Shown piece after piece: positions 28,355 through 39,293 of a stretch of 64,000 nucleotides of DNA. Positions within the stretch are counted from its first letter, which is position 1, and each line of letters starts with the position of its first letter. This DNA comes from Chondrocystis sp. NIES-4102 (GTDB taxonomy: Bacteria; Cyanobacteriota; Cyanobacteriia; Cyanobacteriales; Xenococcaceae). The notes below the pieces were generated by a model, which worked only from the letters and a program-made list of their open reading frames with translations, had not been told where the DNA came from and searched no databases. Both the position numbers and the translations under genes were made by a program. The stretch is from contig AP018281.1 of NCBI GenBank assembly GCA_002368355.1, positions 3,658,001 to 3,722,000 of the forward strand, read 5' to 3'.

Positions 28355-29260
28355 CTACAAAAGTCCGAACCCTACTGCGCGCGGATGATTTAATTCTCGT
28401 GCTAATTTCAATACCGCATTGCGACCTATATTTGTTTCAAAAACCGAGGAAAAAACACAATCAAGCTCTCTAGATTGGCAAAATTCTTTTAATTGACTAG
28501 GAAAGCCCATAATTGCTGCTTTTATCACAAATATCCCCGACCAACCTTGATCATATATTGTCTGTAACTGTTGGTAATTAGCTACAGATTCATCTAAAGC
28601 TATAGGTGTGGAATATTCTTGAGTAAGTTGTTTAATTAGTCCTAGATGTTCAGGGGGTAGGGGTTGTTCGATAAATTCAATTCCTGTTAACTTATCTGTC
28701 ACTGCTAAAAGCTGCTGTGCTTGGGAGATATTTAACCCACCATTAGCATCTAATCTTAATTGGCTATTGCTCGGTAAGCTATCTATTAATCTCTTTAAAA
28801 TTTCAATTTCTGTATCTAGAGAATAAACTCCAATTTTCCATTTAAAAGTATTAATGTTTTGAGTTTTACTAATCAACCCGCAAGCTGTTAAAGCTTTTTC
28901 TCCTGCGGGTAATAAAGCAGAATATTTTAAATTATTTAAATTATTAGTTTTTACCTGTGTGACGGTTGCTGTTAAATCCAATAAAGCCGACTCAAAAGCA
29001 AACCGACAAGCAGGAAATTCTGGAGGAATAGTTTTAATAATATCTATATTCACTATTTCCCCCAACTGTTGACAAAATTCTAATGCTTGGGCTACAGTTT
29101 CTGAACCAAACCAAGGCAAAGGAGCGATTTCTCCCTCAGCTATTTTACCCGTTTGATCCATTAAGGTAATAATAATACCGTGGCGTATCTCCCAAACACC
29201 ATGACTTGTATGTAAGGGTTGTTTAAAACGATATTGATAAGGCTGATATTTAAATTGCAC
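28355..29260 (-). CDS. menC: o-Succinylbenzoate synthase
   Basis: Enolase-superfamily enzyme that dehydrates SHCHC to o-succinylbenzoate in phylloquinone biosynthesis for photosystem I. It has 301 residues, GTG start. The KxK pair is in TFKWKIG (about residue 144), metal ligands are in LRLDANGG, EFIEQPL and ALDESV, and the closing Lys is in IFVIKAA. It follows the usual MenC layout with an N-terminal capping domain. No other men gene is nearby, as is common in cyanobacteria. Confidence 0.9.
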   Translation of the reverse strand: MQFKYQPYQYRFKQPLHTSHGVWEIRHGIIITLMDQTGKIAEGEIAPLPWFGSETVAQALEFCQQLGEIVNIDIIKTIPPEFPACRFAFESALLDLTATVTQVKTNNLNNLKYSALLPAGEKALTACGLISKTQNINTFKWKIGVYSLDTEIEILKRLIDSLPSNSQLRLDANGGLNISQAQQLLAVTDKLTGIEFIEQPLPPEHLGLIKQLTQEYSTPIALDESVANYQQLQTIYDQGWSGIFVIKAAIMGFPSQLKEFCQSRELDCVFSSVFETNIGRNAVLKLARELNHPRAVGFGLL

Positions 29261-29430
29261 CTAATTTAGGGCTAAGTGAGAAAATTGAGTTTAGCAGTTA
29301 ATATTAAACTTTTCTGGTATAAAAATCTTGATTTTATTTATCTTTTTTTATTCTATTAATTTTTCCAGATTCAACTGTTTAAATAGCAAAACATAAGAAA
29401 CTGAAAACTAATTAATAAGCCTGCAAAAGT

Positions 29431-30306
29431 TTAGTGTTTATTAAAACGAATGCCTAAAAATATATCGTATAAAAAACTCAAGAAATTTTTACCATCACCA
29501 AGACCTAAAGACTGCTCACAACCTTTAGCATCCAGTAATGACTTGGTGGCATAATAGGCTGGCTGATATTTATACCAGGGAATTGATGGCCAAAGATGAT
29601 GTACTAGATGATAGTTCTGACCTAAAATTAGTATGTTTAAAATAGGACTAGGATAAACTCTAGCATTCTTCCAGCGATCGCGCTCTTTAAAAGGACGATG
29701 CGGTAAATAGTCAAAAAATAAACCTAGGGCTATTCCTACTACTAAAGCAGGTACAAACCAAAAATTCATCACATAACCGATAAAGTCGTAATGAATTCCT
29801 AAAAGTACTATAGTTATTAACACTAATCTACTTAAAAACCACTCCAAAAGCTCGTATTTACGCCACAAACGCCTTTGGAAGAAAAAGAATTCATGATAGA
29901 AAAAACGGGCTGCAATTAACCATAACGGCCCTCCCGTCGATACAAAGTGATCTGGATCATTTTGTGGATCGTTAACATGGGCGTGGTGTTGTAAATGTAC
30001 CCGTGTGAATACAGGAAAAGCAAACCCCAGCATTAAAGCACTGCAATGTCCTAAAATAGCATTCACTATACGATTACTATGCGCGCTATTATGAGAAGCG
30101 TCGTGAATTACTGTTCCTGACAGGTGTAATGCCAAAACATTGGCGATAAAACAGCACCAAGCGGGAAATATGCCTAAAAAGTAACCAGTGGTGGATATAG
30201 TTAGCAACATAATTGCTGTTATCACCATCAACACATTGGGATTAAACCCACCAGGAGCTTTTAAATACTCTCTTGGTACTGTTTGCAGTGTCTGAGCCGA
30301 CTGCAT
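29431..30306 (-). CDS. crtR: Beta-carotene hydroxylase
   Basis: Membrane di-iron hydroxylase that makes zeaxanthin and hydroxylates myxoxanthophyll precursors. It has 291 residues with four hydrophobic segments and the three desaturase-type histidine boxes HDASHNSAH, HLQHHAHVN and HLVHHLWP. The GGFNP start and GLFFDYLPHRPF block are typical of cyanobacterial CrtR rather than the ketolase CrtW. It is a single gene with ~200-base spacers on both sides. Confidence 0.93.
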   Translation of the reverse strand: MQSAQTLQTVPREYLKAPGGFNPNVLMVITAIMLLTISTTGYFLGIFPAWCCFIANVLALHLSGTVIHDASHNSAHSNRIVNAILGHCSALMLGFAFPVFTRVHLQHHAHVNDPQNDPDHFVSTGGPLWLIAARFFYHEFFFFQRRLWRKYELLEWFLSRLVLITIVLLGIHYDFIGYVMNFWFVPALVVGIALGLFFDYLPHRPFKERDRWKNARVYPSPILNILILGQNYHLVHHLWPSIPWYKYQPAYYATKSLLDAKGCEQSLGLGDGKNFLSFLYDIFLGIRFNKH

Positions 30307-30514
30307 CTTTTCGTTTGCTCCTCTTCTTTTATTGATATATAGCTTTCCTGGCTTAGTTTACACTAATTTCAAGCTCTGGTAAAGAATTGTAAACTTTTTA
30401 ACAGTTATTTCTCATTTAAAATTTATTTAATTAGCCTAAGCCACTGTTTATTAAAAATTATTAAAACATTTTATATCCAGATATAGAGAAAAAATTTAAT
30501 AATTCCAATAACTT

Positions 30515-31039
30515 TTAGCTATCGGTTAAATATGCCTGATATCCCAATTTATCAAGTCGCTGTTGTTTGTCAAGCACCATTTGTGATAATTGCTGGCGAT
30601 ATTCTTCTACCTGGCTTTGTAATTGTGCATCGCTAATGGCTAAAATCTGAATTGCTAGTAACCCTGCATTTTGGGCATTGCCGATAGCTACAGTAGCAAC
30701 AGGAATACCCCTCGGCATTTGTACTATGGAATATAACGAATCAACTCCTTGTAGTTGTTTTGTTGTTACTGGAACTCCAATAACAGGCAGAGGAGTAAGG
30801 GAAGCCACCATCCCTGGTAAATGGGCTGCGCCTCCTGCTCCTGCAATAATCACTTTAACCCCTCTAGTGTGGGCAAGTCGTGCATAATCTACCATTCTCT
30901 CTGGGGTACGATGAGCAGAAATTATGGATACTTCGTAGGGTACGTTAAATTCTACACAAACAGCGATCGCGCCTTCCATAGTGGGCAAATCAGAATCACT
31001 GCCCATAATAATGCTAACTTGTGGGGTATTTTCACTCAA
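30515..31039 (-). CDS. purE: N5-carboxyaminoimidazole ribonucleotide mutase
   Basis: Purine biosynthesis enzyme that rearranges N5-CAIR to CAIR. It has 174 residues. The family motifs are the nucleotide-binding [10 protein letters not shown], the catalytic His in SAHRTPERM and [13 protein letters not shown]. The start appears to be TTG at 31039; there is no in-frame ATG before the conserved SIIMGSDSD block. It is downstream of ndhB on the same strand, but a strong terminator separates them. Confidence 0.93.
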   Translation of the reverse strand: MSENTPQVSIIMGSDSDLPTMEGAIAVCVEFNVPYEVSIISAHRTPERMVDYARLAHTRGVKVIIAGAGGAAHLPGMVASLTPLPVIGVPVTTKQLQGVDSLYSIVQMPRGIPVATVAIGNAQNAGLLAIQILAISDAQLQSQVEEYRQQLSQMVLDKQQRLDKLGYQAYLTDS

Positions 31040-31103
31040 GGTTTTATGTTGAAGTCTGGGTCTTATATATTATGCTTGTTTTACATATTCAAAGCAATAT
31101 TGC

Positions 31104-31128
31104 AAAAAAATAGCCTGCCGAAGCAGAC
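31104..31128 (-). terminator. UUCG-tetraloop terminator after ndhB
   Basis: On the minus strand GTCTGC-TTCG-GCAGGC forms a six-pair stem (one G-T) capped by a UUCG tetraloop and is followed by TATTTTTTT. It lies about 45 bases after the ndhB stop and before purE, so ndhB transcription should end here. Confidence 0.85.
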
Positions 31129-31173
31129 AAATAATTTTGTATATTATGCGAGTTTAATAACAATCAACTCAGA

Positions 31174-32757
31174 TTATTCTTTAATTTCAAATAAATCCTC
31201 AACGGCTGAAAGCTGAACAGTATTTTGAGGAATTTCTTGAGTGATTAAAGTCGATTGCAATATAGGCGTAGTTTGAACCGAATTATTACTTAAAGTAAAC
31301 AGAGGGTTAGATAAAATACCAGCTAAGGAGGTAATAATTGCCGAAACTACCAAACCTACTTGTAAAGGACGCATACCTGGTAATTTCCAATTAATAGCTG
31401 GATAGTTTTTCACTGCTTCCGACATTTCCTGGGGTTCTTTTACTACCATCATCTTAACAACACGAATGTAGTAATAGATAGATATAACGCTAGTAACTAA
31501 ACCTAACAGTACTAAACCATATAAACCAGCTTGCCAACCTGCCCAGAAAAGATAAATCTTCCCAAAGAACCCAGCCATTGGTGGAATACCACCCAAAGAA
31601 AGCAAGCAAATACTTAAGCAAAGGGTAAGCAAGGGGTCTTTTTGATACAAACCAGCATATTCGCTAATTTGATCTGTACCTGTACGGAGGGAGAAGAGAA
31701 TAATACAACTAAACGCCCCAAGGTTCATAAACAAATAAACAAACAGGTAAAAGATCATACTGGAATAACCATTATCTGTTCCAGCAATCAACCCAATCAT
31801 CACAAATCCAGCTTGAGCAATAGAAGAATAAGCAAGCATACGCTTAATACTTGTTTGTGCTAGGGCTACAACATTACCCAACACCATACTTAAAATTGCT
31901 AAAGCAGTAAAAATAAAGTGCCACTGTTCGGTTAAAGAGCCAAAAGCAGTAACTAGTAAACGAATTGCTAAGGCAAAACCAGCAGCTTTAGAACCTACAG
32001 ATAGAAAAGCAACTACAGGGGTGGGAGAACCCTCATAAACATCAGGAGTCCATTGGTGGAAAGGTACAGCCGAAATCTTAAAAGCAATACCAGCAATAAT
32101 AAATACCAAAGAAATTGCCAAACCTAAAGATTGCACACCATTAATTGCTGTAACTCTGGCTGCAATACTATTAAGATTTGTTTCGCCTCCTGATAAACCG
32201 TACAGTAAAGACATTCCGTAAAGAAAAATTGCGGAACTTGCTGCCCCAATGAGCAAATATTTCAAAGCTGCTTCATTAGAACGAGGATCGCGCTTCATAT
32301 ATCCCGTCAATAGGTAAGAAGAGATACTGAGCATCTCCAAAGAGATGAAAATCATCGTTAATTCATTTGCCCCAGAGAGAAACATCCCTCCCAAAGTAGC
32401 AGTAAGCAAAATAGCGATAAATTCCGCTAAAGATGTGCCAGACTGTTGAATATAACGAATAGACATCAGGATTGTCACGGCAGCAGAAAGAGTTACTATG
32501 CCCCGAAAAACAATGCTAAGATTATCGCCATTAAATGAACCAAGAAAAGAGATCGCATGAGAGTTGTTCCACTGAGATACCAGAGCTAACAGAGAAACTA
32601 ATAAACCAGCGATCGCAGCATAGGGCAGCCAACGAGAAGAGCTACGCCCAAAAATTAAATCACCTACTAAAACAATCATGATGGTGACAATAACAATGCC
32701 TTCTGGCAAAATTGTCCCCGCATAAAGCTGAGAGGCTACACTACTAGAAAAATCCAT
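31174..32757 (-). CDS. ndhB: NDH-1 (NADPH:plastoquinone-type) subunit 2
   Basis: Membrane subunit of the photosynthetic NDH-1 complex used in cyclic electron flow, respiration and CO2 uptake. It has 527 residues with about 14 hydrophobic helices. The conserved antiporter-like elements are present: [48 protein letters not shown] and [12 protein letters not shown] with its Lys in front. The C-terminal tail is acidic. It is a single gene ended by the UUCG hairpin. Confidence 0.97.
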   Translation of the reverse strand: MDFSSSVASQLYAGTILPEGIVIVTIMIVLVGDLIFGRSSSRWLPYAAIAGLLVSLLALVSQWNNSHAISFLGSFNGDNLSIVFRGIVTLSAAVTILMSIRYIQQSGTSLAEFIAILLTATLGGMFLSGANELTMIFISLEMLSISSYLLTGYMKRDPRSNEAALKYLLIGAASSAIFLYGMSLLYGLSGGETNLNSIAARVTAINGVQSLGLAISLVFIIAGIAFKISAVPFHQWTPDVYEGSPTPVVAFLSVGSKAAGFALAIRLLVTAFGSLTEQWHFIFTALAILSMVLGNVVALAQTSIKRMLAYSSIAQAGFVMIGLIAGTDNGYSSMIFYLFVYLFMNLGAFSCIILFSLRTGTDQISEYAGLYQKDPLLTLCLSICLLSLGGIPPMAGFFGKIYLFWAGWQAGLYGLVLLGLVTSVISIYYYIRVVKMMVVKEPQEMSEAVKNYPAINWKLPGMRPLQVGLVVSAIITSLAGILSNPLFTLSNNSVQTTPILQSTLITQEIPQNTVQLSAVEDLFEIKE

Positions 32758-33010
32758 AGAGTTTTGGGTATTGTCAGATATAAATACAATTGGACAATTA
32801 CTAAAAAAGCTTTACAAAGGATTGTAACCCCCTATTGACCTTCTTTTTAAGCTTATTATGTTTTTACTTTTTAACCAAGGGAACAGAAATTCTAGGCTAA
32901 TCTTGGTTATGGTAAAACTAAGAATCAAATAAGAATCAATCGGAAACAGAAAACAGAATATTTGTCGTTTGAGGGATTATAACTATAGATTGGTCAGAGA
33001 TTACTCCGCC

Positions 33011-33095
33011 TTTGTACGACGAAGCCTTCTTACAAAGTTTGCTCAACGGGGGAAACCCCCGCAACGCAACTTCGCGCTGGTCTGACCGTTGGTCA
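33011..33095. repeat. Cluster of hairpins before topA
   Basis: A short GC-rich island in AT-rich surroundings holds three consecutive hairpins. TTTGTA...TACAAA is at 33011-33036, CGGGGG-AAA-CCCCCG at 33047-33061, and TGACC-GTT-GGTCA at 33083-33095. The make-up resembles cyanobacterial interspersed repeat elements; it could also act in the 5' leader of topA. Confidence 0.6.
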
Positions 33096-33153
33096 ATAAA
33101 CCTTTAATTTTTAAAATCGATATCTGCTATTTTACTTCGTTAACTCCACCTCT

Positions 33154-35838
33154 ATGTCAACATTAGTCATTGTCGAATCTCCTACTAAAGCTCGTACTAT
33201 TCGCAACTACTTGCCTTCTGGTTATCAGGTTCAGGCATCGATGGGTCATGTCCGCGATTTACCTCCTTCGGCTAAAGAGATTCCTCCCGCCTATAAAGAT
33301 AAGCAATGGGCTACTTTGGGAATCAATGTTGAAGATGACTTTCAGCCAATTTACGTTGTCCCTGAGAAAAAGAAGAAAGTAGTTAAAGAATTAAAAACAG
33401 CACTCCAGACGGCAGATGAGTTGATTCTGGCAACCGACGAAGATCGTGAAGGGGAAAGTATTAGCTGGCATTTATTGGAGATTCTCAAGCCCAAAGTTCC
33501 TGTAAAACGCATGGTTTTCCACGAGATTACTAAAGAAGCAATTCAAAAGGCTTTAAAAGACTGTCGTGAAGTAGATCAAGATTTAGTTCACGCCCAGGAA
33601 ACACGACGCATTTTAGATAGATTAGTTGGGTATACCGTTTCTCCTCTGCTTTGGAAAAAGATTTCTTGGGGTTTATCGGCAGGTAGAGTGCAGTCGGTAG
33701 CAGTGCGTTTAACTGTCGCCAGAGAAAGAGAACGTCGGGCTTTTCAATCTGGAGGATATTGGGATTTACTAGCCTATTTAGAACAGGATAAGAATCCTTT
33801 TGAAGCAAGATTAATTACCCTAGATGGTAAAAAATTGGCAACTGGTAGCGATTTTGACCCCGATACAGGCAAAATTACAGCAGGTAGGGATGTTGTATTG
33901 CTAAATGAAACAGAAGCCAACGCCTTAAAAACTAGAATACTTAATAAAACTTGGACAGTAGCCAATCGAGAAGAAAAAGCAACTAAACGTCGTCCCTCTC
34001 CACCTTTTACTACTTCCACCTTACAGCAGGAATCTAATCGCAAATTGGGCATATCTGCCAGGGAAACCATGAGTGTTGCCCAAAAACTCTATGAAAAGGG
34101 TTTTATTACCTATATGCGGACGGATTCAGTACATTTATCCCAACAGGCGATCGCTGCTGCTCGTAGTTGTGTAGAACAAATGTATGGCAAAGAATATCTT
34201 AGTCCTAAAGCCCGTCAATACAGTACTAAAAGTAAAGGCGCACAGGAAGCACACGAAGCTATTCGTCCTGCTGGGGAAACATTTCGCACTCCCCAAGAAA
34301 CAGGACTTAAAGACCAGGAGTTTAAGCTTTATGATTTAATTTGGAAACGCACCGTTGCTTGTCAGATGGCAGATGCCGATCTTACCCAAATTGCCGTCGA
34401 TGTTAAGGTTGAAAATGCTGTTTTTCGCGCTAATGGTAAACGTATTGAATTTCCTGGTTATTTCCGTGCTTATGTAGAAGGTTCGGATAATCCCGATGCA
34501 GCCATAGAAGATCAAGAAATCTTGTTACCACCTCTCAAGGTAGGGGATAAGCCAAAGTGCAAAAAATTGGAGGTAGTAGGACATGAAACCCAACCCCCAG
34601 CCCGCTATACGGAAGCATCTTTAGTTAAAACTTTGGAAAAAGAGGGAATTGGTCGCCCTAGTACTTATGCCACGGTAATTAGCACCATTATTGACCGTGG
34701 TTATGTGCAAATGCGAGGTAAAGCTTTAATTCCTACTTTTACCGCCTTTGCTGTTACAGCACTTTTAGAGGAGCATTTTCCTGATTTAGTAGATACCGAA
34801 TTTACTTCTAAAATGGAGCAAACCCTAGACGAAATAGCTAGAGGGGGTGCAGATTGGATTCCTTATCTTAAACAGTTCTATCAAGGCGAAACAGGTTTAA
34901 AAACACAAATAGATGTCAAAAGTGAAGAGATCGAACCTGCTTTGGCTAAAACTATCTATCTAGAAAACCTCGATGCTACTGTCCGTATTGGTAAATATGG
35001 CCCATACATTGAAATGCCAACAGATCAAGGGGAAACAGAAGCAATTAAAATTTCTATTCCCGATGAGCTTACCCCAGCAGATCTTAATCCTGATCAAATT
35101 GCAGCCTTAATTCGCCAAAAGCAGGATGGACCCGAAAAGGTTGGTATTCATCCAGAAACGGGTGAACCTATTTACTTTAAAGTGGGTAAATATGGCCCCT
35201 ATGTACAACTAGGAGATAAAACTGAGGATAATCCTAAGCCGAAAATGAGTTCTATTCCTAAAAAAGATAACAAGGAAAATCTGGGGATAGAAGATGTTAG
35301 TTTAGATATGGCAGTAGGCTTATTATCTCTTCCTCGTCTATTGGGATGTCATCCTGCCACAGAAGGCAAAATTAAGGCTGCTTTGGGTCGTTTTGGTCCA
35401 TATGTTGTTCATGAGTTTAAAGGGCCAGAAGATACTAAATTGCAGCGAGACTATCGTTCTCTTAAGAAAGAAGATGATGTATTGACTGTGACTTTGGATA
35501 GGGCTTTAGAATTATTAGCAGAACCAAAACGCTCACGCGGTGCTAGTAAAAAAGTACCTTTACGAGAGTTGGGACTACATCCTGGCGATCAAGAACCGAT
35601 TAATATTTATAAGGGCCCCTATGGTAACTATGTACAACATGGCAAGGTGAACGCTGGTTTACCTCAAGAACAGGAAGTAGAAACAGTTACTTTAGCTCAA
35701 GCTTTAGAATTGTTAGCATCCAAGGCAGCAACTAAAAAGAAAACTACCAGAAAAACAACTGCAACTAGTAAGAAAACTAAAACTACTAAACGGAAAACAA
35801 CTACAGCTAAAAAAGCTAATAGTAAGTCAACAGAATGA
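33154..35838 (+). CDS. topA: DNA topoisomerase I
   Basis: Type IA topoisomerase that relaxes negative supercoils. It has 894 residues: an N-terminal TOPRIM domain (SPTKARTIRNYLP, ATDEDREGESI), then the breakage-reunion core with catalytic Tyr320 in FITYMRTDS and GIGRPSTYATVI further on. The C-terminus lacks zinc-finger cysteines. Instead it carries repeated GKYGPY/GRFGPYV-type modules (about 610-830), as is usual in cyanobacteria, and a Lys/Thr-rich DNA-binding tail (about 855-890). Confidence 0.96.
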   Translation: MSTLVIVESPTKARTIRNYLPSGYQVQASMGHVRDLPPSAKEIPPAYKDKQWATLGINVEDDFQPIYVVPEKKKKVVKELKTALQTADELILATDEDREGESISWHLLEILKPKVPVKRMVFHEITKEAIQKALKDCREVDQDLVHAQETRRILDRLVGYTVSPLLWKKISWGLSAGRVQSVAVRLTVARERERRAFQSGGYWDLLAYLEQDKNPFEARLITLDGKKLATGSDFDPDTGKITAGRDVVLLNETEANALKTRILNKTWTVANREEKATKRRPSPPFTTSTLQQESNRKLGISARETMSVAQKLYEKGFITYMRTDSVHLSQQAIAAARSCVEQMYGKEYLSPKARQYSTKSKGAQEAHEAIRPAGETFRTPQETGLKDQEFKLYDLIWKRTVACQMADADLTQIAVDVKVENAVFRANGKRIEFPGYFRAYVEGSDNPDAAIEDQEILLPPLKVGDKPKCKKLEVVGHETQPPARYTEASLVKTLEKEGIGRPSTYATVISTIIDRGYVQMRGKALIPTFTAFAVTALLEEHFPDLVDTEFTSKMEQTLDEIARGGADWIPYLKQFYQGETGLKTQIDVKSEEIEPALAKTIYLENLDATVRIGKYGPYIEMPTDQGETEAIKISIPDELTPADLNPDQIAALIRQKQDGPEKVGIHPETGEPIYFKVGKYGPYVQLGDKTEDNPKPKMSSIPKKDNKENLGIEDVSLDMAVGLLSLPRLLGCHPATEGKIKAALGRFGPYVVHEFKGPEDTKLQRDYRSLKKEDDVLTVTLDRALELLAEPKRSRGASKKVPLRELGLHPGDQEPINIYKGPYGNYVQHGKVNAGLPQEQEVETVTLAQALELLASKAATKKKTTRKTTATSKKTKTTKRKTTTAKKANSKSTE

Positions 35839-36187
35839 ATATAAATTTATCTTTGACCTGAATTTGGGTTAATAATCTTAGTAGGATTAAGTACCTATAA
35901 ATTACAGAGAATTTAGATTATTTGGACTTTTTTTTTAATCTAAAAACATAATAGATATATCTGGAACATTTTATTATGTACAGCCTATCTCAACTCATTT
36001 GTTCTCTCTAAAATATTAAGGTTACCCCCTATTTCCTTATCCCCAAAAACATAATACAACTAGTTAGTTTTTTAGTAATATAATTCATCTTCAAGAGGAT
36101 ATATGCTCATAACATTCACTAAATGTAAAGAAAATATTAATATACATATAATAAAAGTAGATAGGCGTAGATAGCACGCTAAAGCTG
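35839..36187. other. Spacer before the NarL-type regulator
   Basis: About 350 AT-rich bases with no gene, clear terminator or recognisable operator. Confidence 0.5.
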
Positions 36188-36856
36188 ATGCCTTTATTAA
36201 TTTTGATTGCTGAAGATGACGTGGGAATTCGTTTAGCCGTTAGTGATTATTTAGAACTTTTAGGATATTCAGTCATTGCAGCAGCAAATGGCAAGGAGGC
36301 ATTGGCGATGTTAGATAAATATCATCCCCATCTACTAATTTCTGATATAAAGATGCCAGAAAAAGATGGTTATGAATTATTAAAAAATATCCGTCAACTA
36401 CCTCAATATAGATTGTTGCCAGTAATACTCTTGAGTGAGTGTAAAAAGACAAACGAGCGTATTCGAGGTTATCAGGTAGGATGTGATATTTATTTACCTA
36501 AACCATTTGAAATGGAAGAATTAGGAGCAGTAATTCGCAATTTATTAGAGCGATCGCAAGTTGTTCATTCTGAACTACTATTTTCTCAGAGTAATAAAAA
36601 TGATGATTCTCCAGATATTCTTCCCCCAGCAGAATCAAAATTAAATCAACAGCCAATAGCTAAATTAGAGTTAACATCCAGAGAAAAAGAAGTTCTAAAA
36701 TTATTGATGGATGGCTGCTCTAATATCGAAATTGGTCAAAAGCTCCATTTATCCCCCCGTACTATTGAAAAATATGTCAGTAGTTTACTACGTAAAACTG
36801 ATAAGAGTAAGCGCAGCGAATTGATTCGCTTTGCCTTGGAATACCACACTATGTAA
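36188..36856 (+). CDS. NarL/LuxR-type response regulator (Ycf29-like)
   Basis: Two-component response regulator of 222 residues. An N-terminal receiver domain has phospho-acceptor Asp53 in LISDIKMPEKDG and switch residues in VILLSEC and LPKPFE. A linker (about 120-158) leads to a LuxR-type helix-turn-helix (LTSREKEVLKLLMDG, IGQKLHLSPRTIEKYVSSL). The layout matches the Ycf29/NarL group conserved in cyanobacteria and red-algal plastids; no partner kinase is adjacent. It is convergent with pyk (11-base gap). Confidence 0.85.
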   Translation: MPLLILIAEDDVGIRLAVSDYLELLGYSVIAAANGKEALAMLDKYHPHLLISDIKMPEKDGYELLKNIRQLPQYRLLPVILLSECKKTNERIRGYQVGCDIYLPKPFEMEELGAVIRNLLERSQVVHSELLFSQSNKNDDSPDILPPAESKLNQQPIAKLELTSREKEVLKLLMDGCSNIEIGQKLHLSPRTIEKYVSSLLRKTDKSKRSELIRFALEYHTM

Positions 36857-36867
36857 TAAATTGGCTA

Positions 36868-38625
36868 CTACTGCATACTCACAGTTCCAGAATAAACAAT
36901 ACCTCTTTTGGCATCCACTGTTAAAATTGCTCCTTCACGAATAATTTCTGTGGCATTTTTAAATCCTACAATCACTGGAATACCTAAGCGTAAGCCGATA
37001 ACCGCAGCATGACTGGTCAAATTATCTTCTTCAGTAATAATTCCAGCAGCTTGGCGAATAATATCAACAAATTGGGCATTAGTTGCAGAAGTGACTAATA
37101 TTTCTCCTGGATTAAAATCATGAAGCTCTCTAGCAGTTTGAGCTACCCTAGCTCTACCACTAATTGCTCCTTGTCCAATTCCTGAACCTTCACCTAACAC
37201 GGCTTTAACCAATTCAACTTTTATTAAGTCTGTAGAACCTGCTACCCCTTGAAGAGTTCCTGCTGTCATCACAACTAAATCCCCCGCAGATAACCAATTC
37301 TTTTCTTGAGCAACATTTATTGCTGCTTGGAAAGTTTGAGTTGCTGAAGATAAATCTAATACTAATAACGGTTTTACCCCCCAAACTAATTGCAATCTAC
37401 GGGAAACGTGGACATGGGGAGTAATCGCTAAAATAGGTGTTTTGGGTCTAAACTTAGAAACATTGCGAGCCGTTGCACCCGTCTTAGTTAGAGTCATAAT
37501 TGCTGCTGCATCTAATTGGGAAGCAATTTGACCAACTGCTGCTGAGATAGCATGAGTAATTGAGCGTTTAGTTCTTTTAAGATTATTTGTTTGTTGCTCC
37601 TGTTCAATACGACAGGCAATAGTCGCCATAGTCTCTACAGCTTCTACTGGATATTTTCCTACCGCCGTCTCATTCGAGAGCATAACTGCATCCGTACCAT
37701 CTAAAATTGCGTTGGCAACATCGGATACTTCAGCACGAGTAGGGCGAGGATTATTTACCATACTATCTAGCATTTGGGTCGCAGTGATAATCGGTATACC
37801 CAATCTATTAGCTGTGGCAATTAAACGTTTTTGAAGAATTGGTACATCTTCTGCAGGTAATTCAACACCTAAATCTCCCCTAGCTACCATTACCCCATCA
37901 CACAAAGACAAAATAGCATCCATTTGTTCTATGGCTTCGTGTTTTTCGATTTTGGCAATGATCGGAATTGATTTTCCAGCACTAGCTATTAAATCTTTTA
38001 TTTCTAAAATATCTTGAGGATTACGTACAAAACTTAAAGCAATCCAATCAACCCCCTGATCTAAGCCAAACATTAGATCGTCACGATCCTTTAAAGTTAA
38101 AGCCTTAACCGATAAACATACTCCAGGAAAATTTACTCCCTTATTGCTAGAGAGATCTCCCCCTACAACTACTCGGCAATGTAAATCTTGATTAGCTATA
38201 TCTATTCTTTCTACCCTCATCTCTACTTTGCCATCATCTAGCAAAATAACCGCATTTGCTGGTACTTCTTGAGCTAATTTGTCATAGCTGATATAGCCTA
38301 TTTCTTGATTACATTCAACCAGGCGACTAGTAAGAATGTAAGGGTCATTTTTTTTGAGGTTGATTTTCCCGCAAGCAAATGTACCTAGTCGAATTTTAGG
38401 ACCCTGCAAATCCTGAAGAATGCCTACTGGTTGATCTAATTCAAAAGCTGTCTGCCGAATTAATCGTATCGCTTTTTGATGATCTTGTTGTGTTCCGTGA
38501 GAAAAGTTAATTCTTAAAGTGGTTGCTCCTGCTTTAATTAACTGGCGCAAAACATCAGGCTTAAGTGTTGCAGGACCTACTGTGGCGACAATTTTAGTCC
38601 GACGCGGGTTATTTGGCGATGGCAT
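36868..38625 (-). CDS. pyk: Pyruvate kinase with C-terminal PEP-utiliser domain
   Basis: Catalyses PEP plus ADP to pyruvate plus ATP. At 585 residues it is longer than the ~475-residue enteric enzymes because of an added PEP-utiliser mobile domain (about 505-580; TSHAAVIGLRLGIPVIVGF). The catalytic core is intact: RINFSHG, LQDLQGPKIR, IIAKIEKHEAIE with the active-site Lys, VARGDLGVELP and ITATQMLDSM. The extra domain is standard in the Firmicute/cyanobacterial type. Confidence 0.95.
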   Translation of the reverse strand: MPSPNNPRRTKIVATVGPATLKPDVLRQLIKAGATTLRINFSHGTQQDHQKAIRLIRQTAFELDQPVGILQDLQGPKIRLGTFACGKINLKKNDPYILTSRLVECNQEIGYISYDKLAQEVPANAVILLDDGKVEMRVERIDIANQDLHCRVVVGGDLSSNKGVNFPGVCLSVKALTLKDRDDLMFGLDQGVDWIALSFVRNPQDILEIKDLIASAGKSIPIIAKIEKHEAIEQMDAILSLCDGVMVARGDLGVELPAEDVPILQKRLIATANRLGIPIITATQMLDSMVNNPRPTRAEVSDVANAILDGTDAVMLSNETAVGKYPVEAVETMATIACRIEQEQQTNNLKRTKRSITHAISAAVGQIASQLDAAAIMTLTKTGATARNVSKFRPKTPILAITPHVHVSRRLQLVWGVKPLLVLDLSSATQTFQAAINVAQEKNWLSAGDLVVMTAGTLQGVAGSTDLIKVELVKAVLGEGSGIGQGAISGRARVAQTARELHDFNPGEILVTSATNAQFVDIIRQAAGIITEEDNLTSHAAVIGLRLGIPVIVGFKNATEIIREGAILTVDAKRGIVYSGTVSMQ

Positions 38626-39293
38626 TACTTTATTTACTCTAGATTTACTGAAATTTACCAGTTGGCTGGTGACTCACTAACGTCAAAACACCGATTGTAC
38701 AGGATTTTCCATGATTATCATAGTTTACAATACAATAATATGTCTTCTAGCATTTTTTGTAATCTTCTGTTTAAGCAGTTGCTCAAATGGTATTTATCAT
38801 TATTGCTGCTCTTGCTTAATATGTAACATAGAAGTAATTATGCGTAAATTGGAAATTGTATAATTAAAACCCTGTCTCAATAATTATAATTTCTCTACGT
38901 TATCCGTCTTTCAATTCTTTCTTGTTATATTTAGTTGCTATTTATTCGACCCACTTAGTAATTTAAAAATCAAGATTTATTAACATATGACTATTTAATC
39001 TAAGTATTGTCGCAATTAGTCCTAATTATCTAATCGATGCTCAGGTACTAGTGTTCAACAAAAATCGATTAAATAAATTATTTAATTAAAGTAGCTGCTT
39101 CTTAAATTAATGCAAAGGCAGCTTAATCTATTAGATTTTGTAAGTTAAAATCCTTATTAAACAATAGCTATAGTAGTTTTCTTGAAAATGTTCATTATTT
39201 ACAACCAAAGTAGGTTGAAAATGTTATGAAAATTATTAGGGCGAACTACTAATATTTTGGTAAGTAATTTAAGAATACAATCTTAAAAATTCG
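38626..39293. other. Gene-poor spacer between pyk and the PstS-like gene
   Basis: About 670 AT-rich bases between divergent genes. I see no coding frame, tRNA or clear hairpin terminator; the promoters of both flanking genes must lie here. Confidence 0.5.
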
